A DNA stretch of 64,000 bases from NCBI GenBank assembly GCA_005046945.1, contig SUSS01000003.1, forward strand, positions 1-64,000. Direction: 5' to 3'. Made by a program: the position numbers and the translations under genes. Positions 1-9,298 of this stretch are shown in pieces. This DNA comes from Tissierella creatinini (GTDB lineage: Bacteria > Bacillota > Clostridia > Tissierellales > Tissierellaceae). The first letter of the stretch is position 1. The number at the start of each line of letters is the position of its first letter. Below the pieces are notes generated by a model that saw nothing but the letters and a program-made list of their open reading frames with translations, did not search any database and was not told where the DNA came from.

Positions 1-152
1 GAAAGGCAGGTTTCTCACGCGTTACTCACCCGTCCGCCGCTAAGATAATCTATCATTCCATCGAAACTTCATTCAAGATTACTTCGCTCGACTTGCATGT
101 GTTAAGCACGCCGCCAGCGTTCGTCCTGAGCCAGGATCAAACTCTCATTAAA
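1..152 (-). rRNA. rrs: 16S rRNA, 5' end (partial)
   Basis: The reverse complement carries the universal 16S start AGAGTTTGATCCTGGCTCAG, then GACGAACGCTGGCGGCGTGC, AACACATGCAAGTCGAGCG and the GGCGGACGGGTGAGTAACGC block. It runs off the window start, so only the first ~150 nt are present. The mature 5' end near 152 is estimated by alignment with the E. coli numbering of GAGTTTGATC. It begins an rRNA operon transcribed away from lysS, as in the Bacillus lysS-rrn arrangement. Confidence 0.97.
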
Positions 153-332
153 AAGTGTTTGACTAGCTCATTTTTTTGCTGACTTGTTTTACGTCCAATC
201 GACGATTGACCTATGGCCAATGATTTATTCAAAGTATCTCACACTATTTAGTTATCTAGGTTCGCATCCTGGAATCGCGGATTTTCATCAACGTTCTAGG
301 TTTTTTTGCTCCCTCATGCGGGGAACTTACTT
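153..332 (-). other. rRNA operon leader
   Basis: About 175 nt of transcribed leader lies between the P2 promoter and the 16S 5' end. It contains no plausible protein-coding gene; a 68-codon open frame on the opposite strand (184-390) crosses the promoter and has no ribosome binding site. Short hairpins such as CCCCGCATGAGGG are visible. Antitermination and processing signals are expected here but I could not assign them confidently. Confidence 0.6.
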
Positions 333-362
333 AGTATACCACAAGCTTCTCGCTTGTGTCAA
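333..362 (-). promoter_or_regulatory. rRNA promoter P2 (sigma-A)
   Basis: On the minus strand, TTGACA (357-362) and TATACT (333-338) are separated by 18 bp. The -35 is a perfect consensus and the -10 matches 5 of 6. The spacer is nearly filled by a perfect dyad, CACAAGC-GAGAA-GCTTGTG. Confidence 0.85.
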
Positions 363-422
363 CCACTTTTTTCAAGAAATGTTTTTTTAAAGTCTTACGC
401 CTCTCGGCGGTCAACTTTTATA

Positions 423-451
423 ATATTACTCCCTTTTTGATATAAAGTCAA
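423..451 (-). promoter_or_regulatory. rRNA promoter P1 (sigma-A)
   Basis: On the minus strand TTGACT (446-451) and TAATAT (423-428) are separated by 17 bp, about 90 bp upstream of P2. Tandem promoters are usual for Firmicute rRNA operons. A weaker third set, TTGACC (409-414) and TTTAAA (386-391) with 17 bp spacing, lies between them. Confidence 0.6.
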
Positions 452-522
452 TACCTTTTTTAAAGTTTTTAAACTAATTTCTGATATATTGTCTAATATT
501 GTAGGATTTTAATGAAGGGCGT

Positions 523-556
523 AAAAAAACGTGGTAATCACTTACCACGTTTTTTA
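523..556. terminator. Bidirectional terminator after lysS
   Basis: AAAAAACGTGGTAA and TTACCACGTTTTTT pair perfectly around a 4-nt loop, with an A-run on one side and a T-run on the other. It ends the lysS transcript and lies upstream of the divergently reading rRNA promoters. Confidence 0.9.
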
Positions 557-579
557 AACATCTACACCTCGTAATTATT
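557..579. repeat. Dispersed repeat, right-end fragment
   Basis: ACATCTACACCTCGTAATTA matches the right end of the intact copy at 60716-60790 (ACATCTACACCTCGTTATTA). It covers the lysS stop codon (575-577). Only this end of the repeat is present; a terminator stem replaces the rest. Confidence 0.55.
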
Positions 580-2056
580 CCTCTATTGGCTTCATTGTTG
601 GGAATAACAACACATCCCTAATACTTGGTTGGTTAGTTAAGATCATTATCATTCTATCTATACCTATACCAAGTCCACCTGTTGGAGGAAGACCTACCTC
701 GATAGCATTTATAAAGTCATTATCCATTGGATGTGCTTCATCATCTCCAGTTTCCTTTGCCTTAACCTGCTCTTCAAATCTTTGTCTCTGATCTATAGGG
801 TCATTTAACTCGGAGAATGCGTTAGCTAATTCCCATGTATTGATAAAAGCTTCAAATCTATTAGTGATTCTTGGGTCATGAGGATTTCTCTTTGCAAGTG
901 GAGATGTCTCTACAGGATGGCCTGTTATAAATGTTGGTTGAATCAAATGTTCTTCACAAAACTCTTCAAACATCTCAGCTAATATATGGCCTCTTGTAGT
1001 ATTTCCTGGTTTTAATTCAAGACCTTTCGCTTTAGCTGCAGCAACTGCCTCTTCATCTGTATTAATTTGTGAAAAATCTACTCCAGCATATAGCTTAACT
1101 GCCTCTGCCATATCCATTCTTCTCCACGGTGGGGTAAGATTGATTTCTTTACCCTGATACTCTATCACTGTGCTTCCAAGAGTTTTTTCTGCCACAAAGG
1201 CAAATAGATTTTCAGTCAAATCCATCATTTCTTCATAATCCACATATGCTTGATACAGCTCAATACTTGTAAACTCAGGGTTGTGTCTAGTATCCATGCC
1301 CTCATTTCTAAACATCCTACCCATTTCATATACCTTATCAAACCCCCCAACTATAAGCCTCTTAAGGTATAATTCGTTAGCAATTCTTAAATACATATCA
1401 ATACCAAGGGTGTTGTGATGGGTAGTAAATGGCTTTGCATTAGCCCCTCCAGCTATAGTTCCTAATACTGGAGTTTCAACTTCCAAGAATCCTCTATTAT
1501 CTAAGTATTCTCTAACAGCCTTAATTATCTTAGATCGTAATATGAATGTTTCTTTGACCTCAGGATTTACTATTAAGTCTGTATATCTTTGTCTATATCT
1601 AATGTCGGTATCTTTCAATCCATGCCATTTCTCAGGTAGAATCTGCAACGATTTTGTTAGCAGTGTAATCTTTTCCGCTCTTATAGATATTTCTCCAGCC
1701 TTTGTTTTGAAAACATGTCCATTTACACCTATGATATCACCTAAGTCTAAAAGGGATAAGTCCTTATAAGCCTCTTCCCCAAGGGAATCAAGCTTTGCAA
1801 ATACCTGAATTCTTCCTTCGGAATCTTGAATATCAATAAAGCTAACCTTTCCATGTCCACGTCTAGACATGATTCTGCCCGTAACAACTACCTCTTGTTC
1901 TTCCATTTCTTCAAAGTTTGCTTTAATTGTCTCACTATGATGGGTGAAATCAAACTTCTCTATAAGATAAGGATTTTTTCCATTATCAATCAAAGTTTTA
2001 AGCTTTTCACGCCTTATCATAAGCATCTCATTTAAATTAATTTCCGTTCCCGACAT
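575..2056 (-). CDS. lysS: Lysyl-tRNA synthetase, class II
   Basis: Charges tRNA-Lys with lysine in the cytoplasm. The 493-residue protein has an N-terminal OB-fold anticodon domain (about 55-150, including [20 protein letters not shown]) and a class II catalytic core. Motif 2 is visible as [15 protein letters not shown] and motif 3 as [13 protein letters not shown] near the C-terminus. Length is normal for bacterial LysS. The ATG is preceded by GGAGG. It lies just downstream of greA (34 bp gap), so both are probably co-transcribed, and the transcript ends at the strong hairpin at 523-556. Its place between a dus/greA block and an rRNA operon is the usual Firmicute arrangement. Confidence 0.98.
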   Translation of the reverse strand: MSGTEINLNEMLMIRREKLKTLIDNGKNPYLIEKFDFTHHSETIKANFEEMEEQEVVVTGRIMSRRGHGKVSFIDIQDSEGRIQVFAKLDSLGEEAYKDLSLLDLGDIIGVNGHVFKTKAGEISIRAEKITLLTKSLQILPEKWHGLKDTDIRYRQRYTDLIVNPEVKETFILRSKIIKAVREYLDNRGFLEVETPVLGTIAGGANAKPFTTHHNTLGIDMYLRIANELYLKRLIVGGFDKVYEMGRMFRNEGMDTRHNPEFTSIELYQAYVDYEEMMDLTENLFAFVAEKTLGSTVIEYQGKEINLTPPWRRMDMAEAVKLYAGVDFSQINTDEEAVAAAKAKGLELKPGNTTRGHILAEMFEEFCEEHLIQPTFITGHPVETSPLAKRNPHDPRITNRFEAFINTWELANAFSELNDPIDQRQRFEEQVKAKETGDDEAHPMDNDFINAIEVGLPPTGGLGIGIDRMIMILTNQPSIRDVLLFPTMKPIEE

Positions 2057-2090
2057 CTATTTTCCTCCTTAGTACTACTACCTAATTATG

Positions 2091-2567
2091 CTACCTAGCT
2101 ATGTTTAGTATTTCATATTTTATAATTCCATCCGGAACTTGAACATCAACTACATCTCCAGATTTTCCACCTATTAAAGCTCTACCAACAGGGGATTCGT
2201 TTGATATCTTGCCGTTATATGGATCCGCTTCTGCTGAACCTACAATAGTATACTCCATCTTCTCATCGAACTCTATATCAAGAACTACAACTTTAGAACC
2301 AACGCTCACAGAATCTGTTGTTATATCATCTTCATCAATAAGTTTTGCATTCCTTAAAATATTCTCTAACTTAATTATTCTCTCTTCAACCTTGGCTTGC
2401 TCATTTTTTGCTTGGTCATATTCTGAATTTTCACTAATGTCCCCGAAAGCAAGAGCTTGTTTAATTCTTTCAGCAACTTCTTTTCTCATTACAGATTTAA
2501 GATCGTCCAACTCATTCTCAAGTTTTGCCAATCCTTCAGATGTCAACAATACATCCTTTTCAGTCAT
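2091..2567 (-). CDS. greA: Transcription elongation factor GreA
   Basis: Binds the RNA polymerase secondary channel and stimulates cleavage of backtracked RNA. The 158 residues show the GreA plan: an N-terminal antiparallel coiled coil (about 8-75, with the acidic tip region [16 protein letters not shown]) and a C-terminal FKBP-like domain ending in [20 protein letters not shown]. The start has a good GGAGAGA site. It is spaced 34 bp before lysS and is likely in the same transcript. Confidence 0.97.
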   Translation of the reverse strand: MTEKDVLLTSEGLAKLENELDDLKSVMRKEVAERIKQALAFGDISENSEYDQAKNEQAKVEERIIKLENILRNAKLIDEDDITTDSVSVGSKVVVLDIEFDEKMEYTIVGSAEADPYNGKISNESPVGRALIGGKSGDVVDVQVPDGIIKYEILNIAR

Positions 2568-2599
2568 ACTACTCTCTCCTTTATCATTTCATAAGTCAT

Positions 2600-2622
2600 A
2601 AAAAATCAAGGCCTAAGGCCTT
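2600..2622 (-). terminator. Possible terminator between unknown gene and greA
   Basis: On the minus strand AAGGCC-TTA-GGCCTT is followed by GATTTTTTA. The stem is only 6 bp, so it could be a weak terminator or attenuator ahead of greA. Confidence 0.45.
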
Positions 2623-2645
2623 TCATAAATTCAAATAATTAATTA

Positions 2646-2670
2646 ACGGAAGCAATTGCATTACACTACT
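2646..2670. repeat. Dispersed repeat, left-end fragment
   Basis: ACGGAAGCAATTGCATTACA matches the left half of the repeat at 60831 (TCGGAAGCAATTGCATGCCA). The rest of the 2623-2792 spacer is AT-rich and I see nothing else in it. Confidence 0.5.
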
Positions 2671-2792
2671 TAAGCAAATATATCTATATATAGATAAGGT
2701 AACTCTTAGTTGCTTTATTATGTGTTTATGTAAACATCTTCCTAACTTATATGGAAAATATTATATTCAAGCTAACTTGAGTTGTCAAGACT

Positions 2793-3695
2793 CTATATTT
2801 TGCCTGCTTTTTTTATCCCTTTATTAATAAAATCACCCACTCGATAAAAGTGGTTTTTTGCATAAATTTGACTAAATACGCTGTGGGTCTCTCCTAAGGC
2901 TTCAAATAACTCAGGGGATACAAATTCATCAATCCAATCATTGAATTTATGTATCTTTAATCGTATATCTTCTATAAGTATAACATTTTTCTTAGAATTT
3001 TCTAGTACTTTAAAGGGCTTATTTTTACTGAAATCTATTATAAGAGCTTGGTTTCTTATTTTCTCTAGGTCAAATTCTATTTCTTCCGAGAAATTGATAA
3101 TGATACTATAATTTTTAATAACCTTTTCTATATTTGTTGGCTGAAAAATAGATACCCCTGTAGATTTAAAAATTTCATTATAAACCTCTTCACATACTGA
3201 TGGGTCTAACCCAATACAAGTAAAGAAACTGACTTTATCCATCAACTGAAGTATAATCTTAAAATGAATATCCTTATCCTGCGAAATTATCATAGTATCA
3301 CTAGTGTTAATTGATTTATTTAAACCTTCATTAACTTGCTTGATTATAAAGGGTATATTGAAAATCCTTATTTCCTTACCAGATGGCATAATTAAGTTTG
3401 TAGCCTCTAAAATATAATCCAGATAGACTTGGTCAAATTCCTTGAAATCTTCGAAATAGATCTTATTATAATTAGGACTTATTTCATTTAATAGAAAATT
3501 TAACACCTTATCAAGATTTGAACCTTTTAAATCGCCAATAGGATAGGTATTTACACCTACTATTTTTCCAACTTCACCACTTTCCTTAACCAGAATTCCA
3601 AGGTTTACTGGTTTTATTCTAGGCATTAAGAATGCAGGCAAATATTTAAATTTCCCTTTTTTTAGATAAGCTCTGTAGCTTTTTCCTCCTACCAC
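2793..3695 (-). CDS. Conserved-looking protein of unknown function
   Basis: I do not recognise this 300-residue protein. It has no signal peptide, membrane segment or clear nucleotide-binding motif. The first ~60 residues are basic with a KPVNLGILVKESGEVG stretch that could form a beta-barrel, followed by an alternating alpha/beta pattern (for example KIYFEDFKEFDQVYLDYIL, TMIISQDKD, NVILIEDIRL). The start is uncertain: a GTG at 3695 is the longest option, but the AAAGGAG upstream of it is about 20 nt away, and TAGGAGG lies inside the frame. It sits between dusB and greA in the same orientation. The coding frame is uninterrupted and codon use matches the neighbours, so it is very likely a real gene. 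Confidence 0.75.
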   Translation of the reverse strand: MVGGKSYRAYLKKGKFKYLPAFLMPRIKPVNLGILVKESGEVGKIVGVNTYPIGDLKGSNLDKVLNFLLNEISPNYNKIYFEDFKEFDQVYLDYILEATNLIMPSGKEIRIFNIPFIIKQVNEGLNKSINTSDTMIISQDKDIHFKIILQLMDKVSFFTCIGLDPSVCEEVYNEIFKSTGVSIFQPTNIEKVIKNYSIIINFSEEIEFDLEKIRNQALIIDFSKNKPFKVLENSKKNVILIEDIRLKIHKFNDWIDEFVSPELFEALGETHSVFSQIYAKNHFYRVGDFINKGIKKAGKI

Positions 3696-3777
3696 ATAAA
3701 GTAAAATAGCAATTCTCCTTTCTGTTTTGCTCTTGGATCTTAACTTACCTCATTATATGAAGGGAGGAGATTACATA

Positions 3778-4746
3778 TTACATTGTACTTTCCAAATATT
3801 CTAGCAGAATTCTTTCTATCGTAACTCTATCTTCTATAGTATTTATTTTATTCTTTATTTCGTTAGAATTCCTCATGCCCTTTAGATACCATGCCAGTTG
3901 TTTTCTCATCTCTCGAACTCCAACTCTTTCCCCCTTATATTCACAGACCATGTTTAAATGTCTTATTGCCATATTAATAATTTCTTCATTGGCTGGAGGA
4001 ATATCATCCTTTCCACTCATAAGATTCAAGACCCTTTTAAATATCCAAGGATTCCCTAAGGAACCCCTTCCAATTGATACTGCATCACAGCCCGACTTTT
4101 CTAAAAGCATTATTGCATCCTCAGGTTTAAAAATATCTCCATTACCTATTACAGGTATGGAAACACTCTCCTTAACACTTCTAATATATTCCCAGTCTGC
4201 TTCTCCTGAATAGAACATGTCTCTAGTTCTTCCATGAATAGTAATAGCACTTATTCCCGAGCTCTCTGCAATTTTAGCTATTTCGATTCCATTTATACTA
4301 TCATGGTCCCAACCCATTCTAAACTTACATGTAACCGGTTTTTTTGAAACCCTAACTACAGCCTTAAGTATTCTCTCAACTAGGTTCTTATCTTTCATTA
4401 GAGCACAACCATCACCATTCTTTACTATTTTAGGTGCAGGGCATCCCATGTTTATATCGATAATACTTATATCTTCCCTATTATTCAAAAACTTTTCTAC
4501 AGAATATGCCATAATATTTGGATCAGAACCAAATATTTGAATAACTACAGGCCTCTCCCTTTTATCAATCATCAAAAGTTCCTCAGTATTTTCATCATTA
4601 AAGTACATCCCTTTGCTGCTAACCATCTCAGAGAAAACAAGTCCTGCACCCATTTCCCTACAGAGAATTCTAAATGGCAAGTCAGTTACACCGGCCATAG
4701 GTGCAAGAAAGATATTGTTATCCAAATTTAAATTACCAATCTTCAT
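3778..4746 (-). CDS. dusB: tRNA-dihydrouridine synthase (DusB-like)
   Basis: FMN-dependent enzyme that reduces uridine to dihydrouridine in the tRNA D-loop. The 322 residues begin with the family signature [16 protein letters not shown]. The catalytic cysteine lies in [20 protein letters not shown], the phosphate-binding part in [17 protein letters not shown], and the FMN loop in VIGNGDIF and [13 protein letters not shown]. Length is typical. A dus gene next to coaX and lysS is conserved in Firmicutes. DusB rather than DusA or DusC is assigned from this neighbourhood and the general motif pattern. Confidence 0.95.
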   Translation of the reverse strand: MKIGNLNLDNNIFLAPMAGVTDLPFRILCREMGAGLVFSEMVSSKGMYFNDENTEELLMIDKRERPVVIQIFGSDPNIMAYSVEKFLNNREDISIIDINMGCPAPKIVKNGDGCALMKDKNLVERILKAVVRVSKKPVTCKFRMGWDHDSINGIEIAKIAESSGISAITIHGRTRDMFYSGEADWEYIRSVKESVSIPVIGNGDIFKPEDAIMLLEKSGCDAVSIGRGSLGNPWIFKRVLNLMSGKDDIPPANEEIINMAIRHLNMVCEYKGERVGVREMRKQLAWYLKGMRNSNEIKNKINTIEDRVTIERILLEYLESTM

Positions 4747-4772
4747 AATTCACCTCATTAATAATTGCAAAT

Positions 4773-4799
4773 AGCTTTAGGGAAAAACACCCTAAAGCG
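4773..4799 (-). terminator. Hairpin between coaX and dusB
   Basis: GCTTTAGGG and CCCTAAAGC form a 9-bp stem around AAAAACA. There is no clear T-run, so it may act together with the next hairpin at 4816-4840. Confidence 0.5.
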
Positions 4800-4815
4800 A
4801 ATTAGTTAATAAAGA

Positions 4816-4840
4816 AAGTAAGTAGCTTTGCTACTTACTT
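4816..4840 (-). terminator. Terminator overlapping the coaX stop
   Basis: AAGTAAGTAGC and GCTACTTACTT form an 11-bp stem with a 3-nt loop, followed on the minus strand by TCTTTATT. The coaX stop codon (4831-4833) lies in the stem. Confidence 0.6.
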
Positions 4841-5631
4841 AAGTCATTTGCTTTATTTCGCTCATAGATTATTCTTAGCCCATCCAAGGTTAGCATTTTG
4901 TCTATCTTCTTAATATATTTGCTTTGGCTTGCTATAAGCTGGGAAAAGCCACCAGTAGCAACTACATTTATATCCTTATGTTCTACTTCCATTTCATTCA
5001 TCATCAATTCTATAATATGGTCAACCATACCAATAAATCCATTAACCATACCAGATTGTATACTGGATACAGTATTTTTACCTATTACTTTTTCAGGCTT
5101 CAAAAGCTCTACCTTTGGAAGTTTAGCCGTCCTCAAGAACAAGGCTTCCGATGATATTCTAATACCAGGGGTAATAGCACCACCTAAATAATCTCCTTCT
5201 TTATTAACATAACAGAAGGTATTTGCGGTACCAAAGTCTACTATTATAACAGGACCTCCATATTTTTCATAGGCTGCCACTGCATTAACTATCCTATCAG
5301 CACCTACTTCCTTTGGATTGTCATACCTAATATTCATACCAGTCTTTACTCCGGGACCAATTACTATTGGTTCCTTGTGAAAATATCTAATGCTTGCTGC
5401 CGGCAAGGTATGCATCAGAGTAGGTACTACTGAAGATATGATTACATCCTCTATATCTACAATGCTTATATCGTTATATCTAAATATCTGATCGAAAAGC
5501 AGTCCATATTCATCTGATGTTCTATCTACATCTGAAGATATTCTCCAATCAAAAGCCAATTCTTTTCCATCATATAGTCCAAATACAATATTAGTATTAC
5601 CCACATCTATTACTAATAACAAAATCTTCAC
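4831..5631 (-). CDS. coaX: Type III pantothenate kinase
   Basis: Catalyses the first step of coenzyme A synthesis, phosphorylating pantothenate. The 266 residues show the ASKHA phosphate-1 motif [17 protein letters not shown], the DRTSDEYG region, the [18 protein letters not shown] substrate motif, and the second phosphate loop [12 protein letters not shown]. Unlike type I and II enzymes this family is not feedback-inhibited by CoA (family knowledge). Its start lies 2 bp after the stop of the ECF S-component gene, so the two are translationally coupled. Confidence 0.97.
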   Translation of the reverse strand: MKILLLVIDVGNTNIVFGLYDGKELAFDWRISSDVDRTSDEYGLLFDQIFRYNDISIVDIEDVIISSVVPTLMHTLPAASIRYFHKEPIVIGPGVKTGMNIRYDNPKEVGADRIVNAVAAYEKYGGPVIIVDFGTANTFCYVNKEGDYLGGAITPGIRISSEALFLRTAKLPKVELLKPEKVIGKNTVSSIQSGMVNGFIGMVDHIIELMMNEMEVEHKDINVVATGGFSQLIASQSKYIKKIDKMLTLDGLRIIYERNKANDLSK

Positions 5632-5633
5632 CT

Positions 5634-6383
5634 CTAATCTCTTTTTGTTCCCTTTAAACCCCTTACAACAGCAGTTACTATTATTATCGCAATTATGGCT
5701 TCCGGAATTCCGTTTGTAATTCCTATGCCATAGATTATCTTTTTAGCTAATGAAGGGTCCTGTCCAAGGGCCTCAACGAATCTTTCCCCAAACAATATAT
5801 ATATCATAGTCAAAACACCTAGAGTGTTGGTTAGAGTTCCTACTACACTAGATATTATTAAATCAAATGAACCTTTTTTATACTTTATCATTGTAAAATA
5901 AAATAAAGCAATAGTTAAGACCATCAAACCAATATTTATTATTATATACCAGATGCTGCCTTTATTTATGATGTTCTGATAAATACCATAGATTAAATAA
6001 GTTATGATACCTATCCATATTAAATATAGAAGTCCTCTGGTCTTCTTATCCCCAATTCTTCTTAGAAAGTCATAGGAATAAAATGAAAACAATCCAATTA
6101 GTACCCTTGGCAATACAGAAACCAAAGGATTTAAGAACACAAAGGATACAGGCGTAGGATTAGTTACAGCTTGAAAAATACTGAATAGACCGAATATCAA
6201 TCCTACAAATGCACCAACAAGAGGCCCTTCCATAATAGCTCCTATAATTACCGGAATATGCATTATAGTTGCTCTAGTGGGACCTATAGGTATAAATCCT
6301 AAGGGAGTTAAACCTAAAATCGTAGAAATTCCACCTAATATGCCAATAATGGCTAACTTTCTTACATCAAATCTTTTGTTCAT
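5634..6383 (-). CDS. ECF transporter S component, probable pantothenate uptake
   Basis: A 249-residue membrane protein with about six hydrophobic segments. It has the energy-coupling-factor substrate-binding signature: an N-terminal helix with small residues ([16 protein letters not shown]), then [36 protein letters not shown] components bind one vitamin and use a shared EcfA-A'-T module, which is not in this window. The gene is fused in an operon with coaX (2 bp spacing), so pantothenate is the best-supported substrate. That is inference from context, not from residues. Confidence 0.85.
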   Translation of the reverse strand: MNKRFDVRKLAIIGILGGISTILGLTPLGFIPIGPTRATIMHIPVIIGAIMEGPLVGAFVGLIFGLFSIFQAVTNPTPVSFVFLNPLVSVLPRVLIGLFSFYSYDFLRRIGDKKTRGLLYLIWIGIITYLIYGIYQNIINKGSIWYIIINIGLMVLTIALFYFTMIKYKKGSFDLIISSVVGTLTNTLGVLTMIYILFGERFVEALGQDPSLAKKIIYGIGITNGIPEAIIAIIIVTAVVRGLKGTKRD

Positions 6384-6435
6384 TTTTACCCCTCCGCTCT
6401 AGTTCCATAAGGATACCAGTCGATATTTTTTCACT

Positions 6436-6471
6436 TCATTTTGATACTGTCCAGCTCATTTTGATGCCAGC
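6436..6471. repeat. Tandem TCATTTTGAT motif, possible IS-end remnant
   Basis: TCATTTTGATACTGTCCAGC is followed 20 bp later by TCATTTTGATGCCAGC. Spaced short repeats of this kind resemble the multiple terminal repeats of IS21-type elements. No transposase is present, so this would be a relic at most. Confidence 0.3.
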
Positions 6472-6496
6472 AAACTAATACTAGTATAAATGCAAG

Positions 6497-7474
6497 TCAA
6501 ATATTATACAATACTTTTTTTATGTCCTTGTAGGATAATATTGCTTCATGACCTTGAGCATTTATTACTGCATTATATATTGCCATAGACATAGCCTCAG
6601 CCCCTAAAGTCCCTACTAGGCTTACATCTGATTCTACCTTATTGGTCGCCATAGTAAATATTGTGTCTCCATCAAACATGGTATGGATAGGGTTGATTGA
6701 TCTGGCATATCCATCATGGCCCATCTCCGATACCTTATTAGCCTGTGCCTTATTCAACACTGCATTAGTAACTATTATACCTATGGTGGTATTCTTTTGG
6801 TTAAATTCTAGTTTAATTGCCATTGATTTAAGAATTTCGATTGTATTAAGCATGACTCCATTTTTATAGTCATAGACTCCTGCTATCTGTTCATTAGACT
6901 TATAATCATATATATCTCCAAATGCATTTACTCCAACTAAAGCAGATACTATTAGGTCACCAACCTTTAAGCTTGCACTTCCAAGGCCTGACTTCATAGC
7001 TCCCCTTGAACCTAATATCTTTCCAACTGTAGCCCCTAAACCACAACCTACATTCCCTTGTCTTGATTCTTTAGATGATGCAGATTGAGCTGCTATATAT
7101 CCCATATTAAAATCAGGGCGAATAGAATAGTCCCCTATATCCAAATCGAAAAGGACTGCAGAGGCAACTATAGGAACCTTAGTTACACCTACATCAAAGC
7201 CTATGCTATTCTCCTCTAAATACTTCATTACTCCGCCAGATGCATCTAGTCCAAAGGCTGAGCCTCCTGAAAGAACTATAGCATGAATTCTATCTATCAT
7301 CTTTTTAGACCCAAAAAGGTCTGTCTCTCTAGTTCCAGGAGCAGAACCTCTTACATCTACACCTCCTGTAGCACCTTCTTTACATATAATAACAGAACAA
7401 CCAGTCATACCTTCATAAGACTGAGCATGTCCAACTTTTATACCTTCTACATCAGTAATATAACCCGGATACAT
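6497..7474 (-). CDS. P1 family (S58, DmpA-like) peptidase
   Basis: An N-terminal-nucleophile aminopeptidase-like protein of 325 residues. Family members self-cleave before a Ser or Thr that becomes the catalytic residue. Here the motif around TTIGIIVTNA aligns with the DmpA cleavage site, with the first Thr as likely nucleophile (inference). Other family features are the start ITDVEGIKVGHAQ, the CSVIICKEGATGGVDVRGSA stretch and the glycine-rich LSGGSAFGLDASGGVMKYLEE. GGGAGG lies 6 nt before the ATG. The substrate is unknown; relatives act on small peptides or D- or beta-amino acid peptides. It sits alone between the mmd operon terminator and the S-component gene. Confidence 0.9.
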   Translation of the reverse strand: MYPGYITDVEGIKVGHAQSYEGMTGCSVIICKEGATGGVDVRGSAPGTRETDLFGSKKMIDRIHAIVLSGGSAFGLDASGGVMKYLEENSIGFDVGVTKVPIVASAVLFDLDIGDYSIRPDFNMGYIAAQSASSKESRQGNVGCGLGATVGKILGSRGAMKSGLGSASLKVGDLIVSALVGVNAFGDIYDYKSNEQIAGVYDYKNGVMLNTIEILKSMAIKLEFNQKNTTIGIIVTNAVLNKAQANKVSEMGHDGYARSINPIHTMFDGDTIFTMATNKVESDVSLVGTLGAEAMSMAIYNAVINAQGHEAILSYKDIKKVLYNI

Positions 7475-7581
7475 AAAAAACCTCCCATAAATTCAATTCA
7501 GAATTAAGGTAACCACCTCTGGTGTAATTAAAAACTTCATTAAAACCGATATTTTCTATATTTAATAATACCCAAAATGCA

Positions 7582-7621
7582 ATTAAAAAATCAAACCCGA
7601 TATCCAATTAAGAATATCGGG
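7582..7621 (-). terminator. Terminator after the mmd operon
   Basis: CCCGATAT (596-603 in this kilobase) pairs with ATATCGGG (614-621). On the minus strand the stem is followed by TTTGATTTTTTAATTG. It follows mmdB and separates it from the peptidase gene. Confidence 0.8.
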
Positions 7622-7650
7622 CCTAAATAATCCTTTTGCTTTTCTTATTT

Positions 7651-7675
7651 ACCTCTTACCTCTTACCTCTTACCT
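7651..7675. repeat. Short tandem repeat ACCTCTT x3.5
   Basis: Three and a half exact copies of a 7-bp unit lie just beyond the mmdB stop codon. Units this short are prone to slippage; no function can be assigned. Confidence 0.7.
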
Positions 7676-7680
7676 GCATT

Positions 7681-8857
7681 CTATCCTCCGAAGAAATTCA
7701 AGAACAATCCCGCTGCTACTGCTGAACCTATAACTCCAGCTACATTTGGTCCCATGGCATGCATAAGCAAAAAATTTCTTGGGTTTGCTTCTTGACCAAC
7801 CTTTTGACTTACCCTAGCTGCCATAGGTACAGCCGATACCCCTGCAGACCCTATTAGAGGATTAACCTTTCCGCCGGTAGCCTTACACATTACTTTTCCA
7901 AACAAGACCCCGCCTGCTGTACCAATACTAAATGCAGTTAACCCTAAGAACATAATTTTCAATGTATCGGGTGAAAGGAAAGTTTCTGCATTAGCGGTTG
8001 CACCTACCGTAATACCCAAGAATATTGTGACGATATTCATCAAATCATTTTGAGCAGTTTTTGATAATCTGTCTGTAACTAAAGTCTCTCTTAATAGGTT
8101 CCCAAACATTAGCATACCTACTAAAGATGATGCAGATGGCAAAAGTAGCGAACAGAAGACAGTAACCACTACTGGAAATATAATTTTTTCCTTCTTTGAT
8201 ACCGGTCTTAGCTGTTCCATAACTATTTGTCTTTCTTCCTTAGTGGTTAATACCTTCATTATTGGAGGTTGTATTAATGGAACTAAGGCCATATATGAAT
8301 AGGCTGCTACAGCTATAGGTCCAAGTAAATGAGGTGCTAATTTGGATGTTAAATACAATGCAGTCGGTCCATCAGCTCCTCCTATTATTCCAATACTAGA
8401 TGCCTCTTCGGGTGTGAATCCCAATAAAATAGCCCCCATAAAGGTAATGAATATTCCAAGCTGAGCAGCTGCACCCAATAATATACTCTTAGGATTAGCA
8501 ATTAAAGGACCAAAATCCGTCATTGCTCCAACCCCAAGAAATAGGATATATCCCTAATTTTACACCTTGATAAAGGTAGTATAATAACCCCCCTGTCTCC
8601 TTAGTTACGGAGACTAATTCCTTCGTGTTAGTATCTGTAATTATTTCAGTTACCGGTGGACTCATTAGTCCTGCCAAAGGTAAATTTGCTAAGAGCATCC
8701 CAAATGCAATAGGAACTAATAACAATGGCTCAAATTCCCTGTAAATAGCTAAATATAATAATAGAAATGAAATTAGTAACATGATAACCTGCCCTATTTC
8801 AATTGCAGCAAAACCAGTACTTTCAAAAAATTCTATAAAAACATTTACTAAATCCAT
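7681..8857 (-). pseudogene. mmdB: Na+-translocating decarboxylase beta subunit (MmdB/OadB), frameshifted
   Basis: The membrane subunit that couples decarboxylation of carboxybiotin to Na+ export. It is read in two frames. The N-terminal 120-codon piece (8857-8495) starts MDLVNVFIEFFESTGFAAI and ends at the conserved [13 protein letters not shown]. The rest (in frame from about 8541 down to 7681) resumes at [19 protein letters not shown] and includes [20 protein letters not shown] and the C-terminal [19 protein letters not shown]. The family normally reads [16 protein letters not shown]. The DNA has CCT-A-TTT where about eight more bases would be needed, so a short deletion around 8541-8545 fits best. 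A second start (ATG 8523) could give a separate C-terminal polypeptide. Without repair the Na+ pump would be incomplete. A true lesion, an assembly error and a functional split are all possible. Confidence 0.85.
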
Positions 8858-8879
8858 AAGCCATCTTCCTTTCGTTAGA

Positions 8880-9275
8880 TCATCCTATTATAACTAGTTG
8901 CTCTCCAGTATTAACAGATGCTCCAACTACAGTTGATATGTTAACCACCTTTCCATCTCTAGGGGCTAAGATTTCATTTTCCATTTTCATAGCCTCAAGA
9001 ATTAACAATACATCACCAGATTTTACATCTTGACCTTCAGATACTAGTATTTTAAAAATATTACCAGGCATAGGTGCTTCAACAAGATTTTGACCAGCTG
9101 ATATTGCTACTTCTTTCTTTGGCACAACTGCCGGTGCAGGTGCTTGTTTAGGTGCTAATGGTGCAACCGGTTCAGATACTGGTGCTGACGTCCTTTGAGC
9201 ATGAGACCCTGCCTTTACTTCTTCAACATCGACTTCATAGGAATTGCCATTTACATTTATTATAAATTTTCTCAT
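8880..9275 (-). CDS. mmdC: Biotin carrier subunit of methylmalonyl-CoA decarboxylase
   Basis: Carries CO2 as carboxybiotin from the carboxytransferase (MmdA) to the membrane pump (MmdB). The 131 residues comprise a short N-terminal segment, an Ala/Pro-rich flexible linker (about 31-55, with [14 protein letters not shown]), and a biotinyl domain with the EAMKMEN motif, where Lys97 is the biotinylation site. It lies between mmdD and mmdB in the usual order. The biotin ligase is not in this window. Confidence 0.95.
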   Translation of the reverse strand: MRKFIINVNGNSYEVDVEEVKAGSHAQRTSAPVSEPVAPLAPKQAPAPAVVPKKEVAISAGQNLVEAPMPGNIFKILVSEGQDVKSGDVLLILEAMKMENEILAPRDGKVVNISTVVGASVNTGEQLVIIG

Positions 9276-9298
9276 TTTAAACCCCCATTATATTAATT

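Noticed and set aside
184-390. 68-codon open frame on the plus strand near the rRNA promoter
   Set aside because: It overlaps the rRNA leader and the P2 promoter, has no ribosome binding site and resembles nothing.
2209-2601. 130-codon frame opposite greA
   Set aside because: Antisense shadow of greA with low-complexity Ser-rich translation.
7651-7675. CRISPR-like array
   Set aside because: A 7-bp tandem repeat without spacers; no cas genes in the window.
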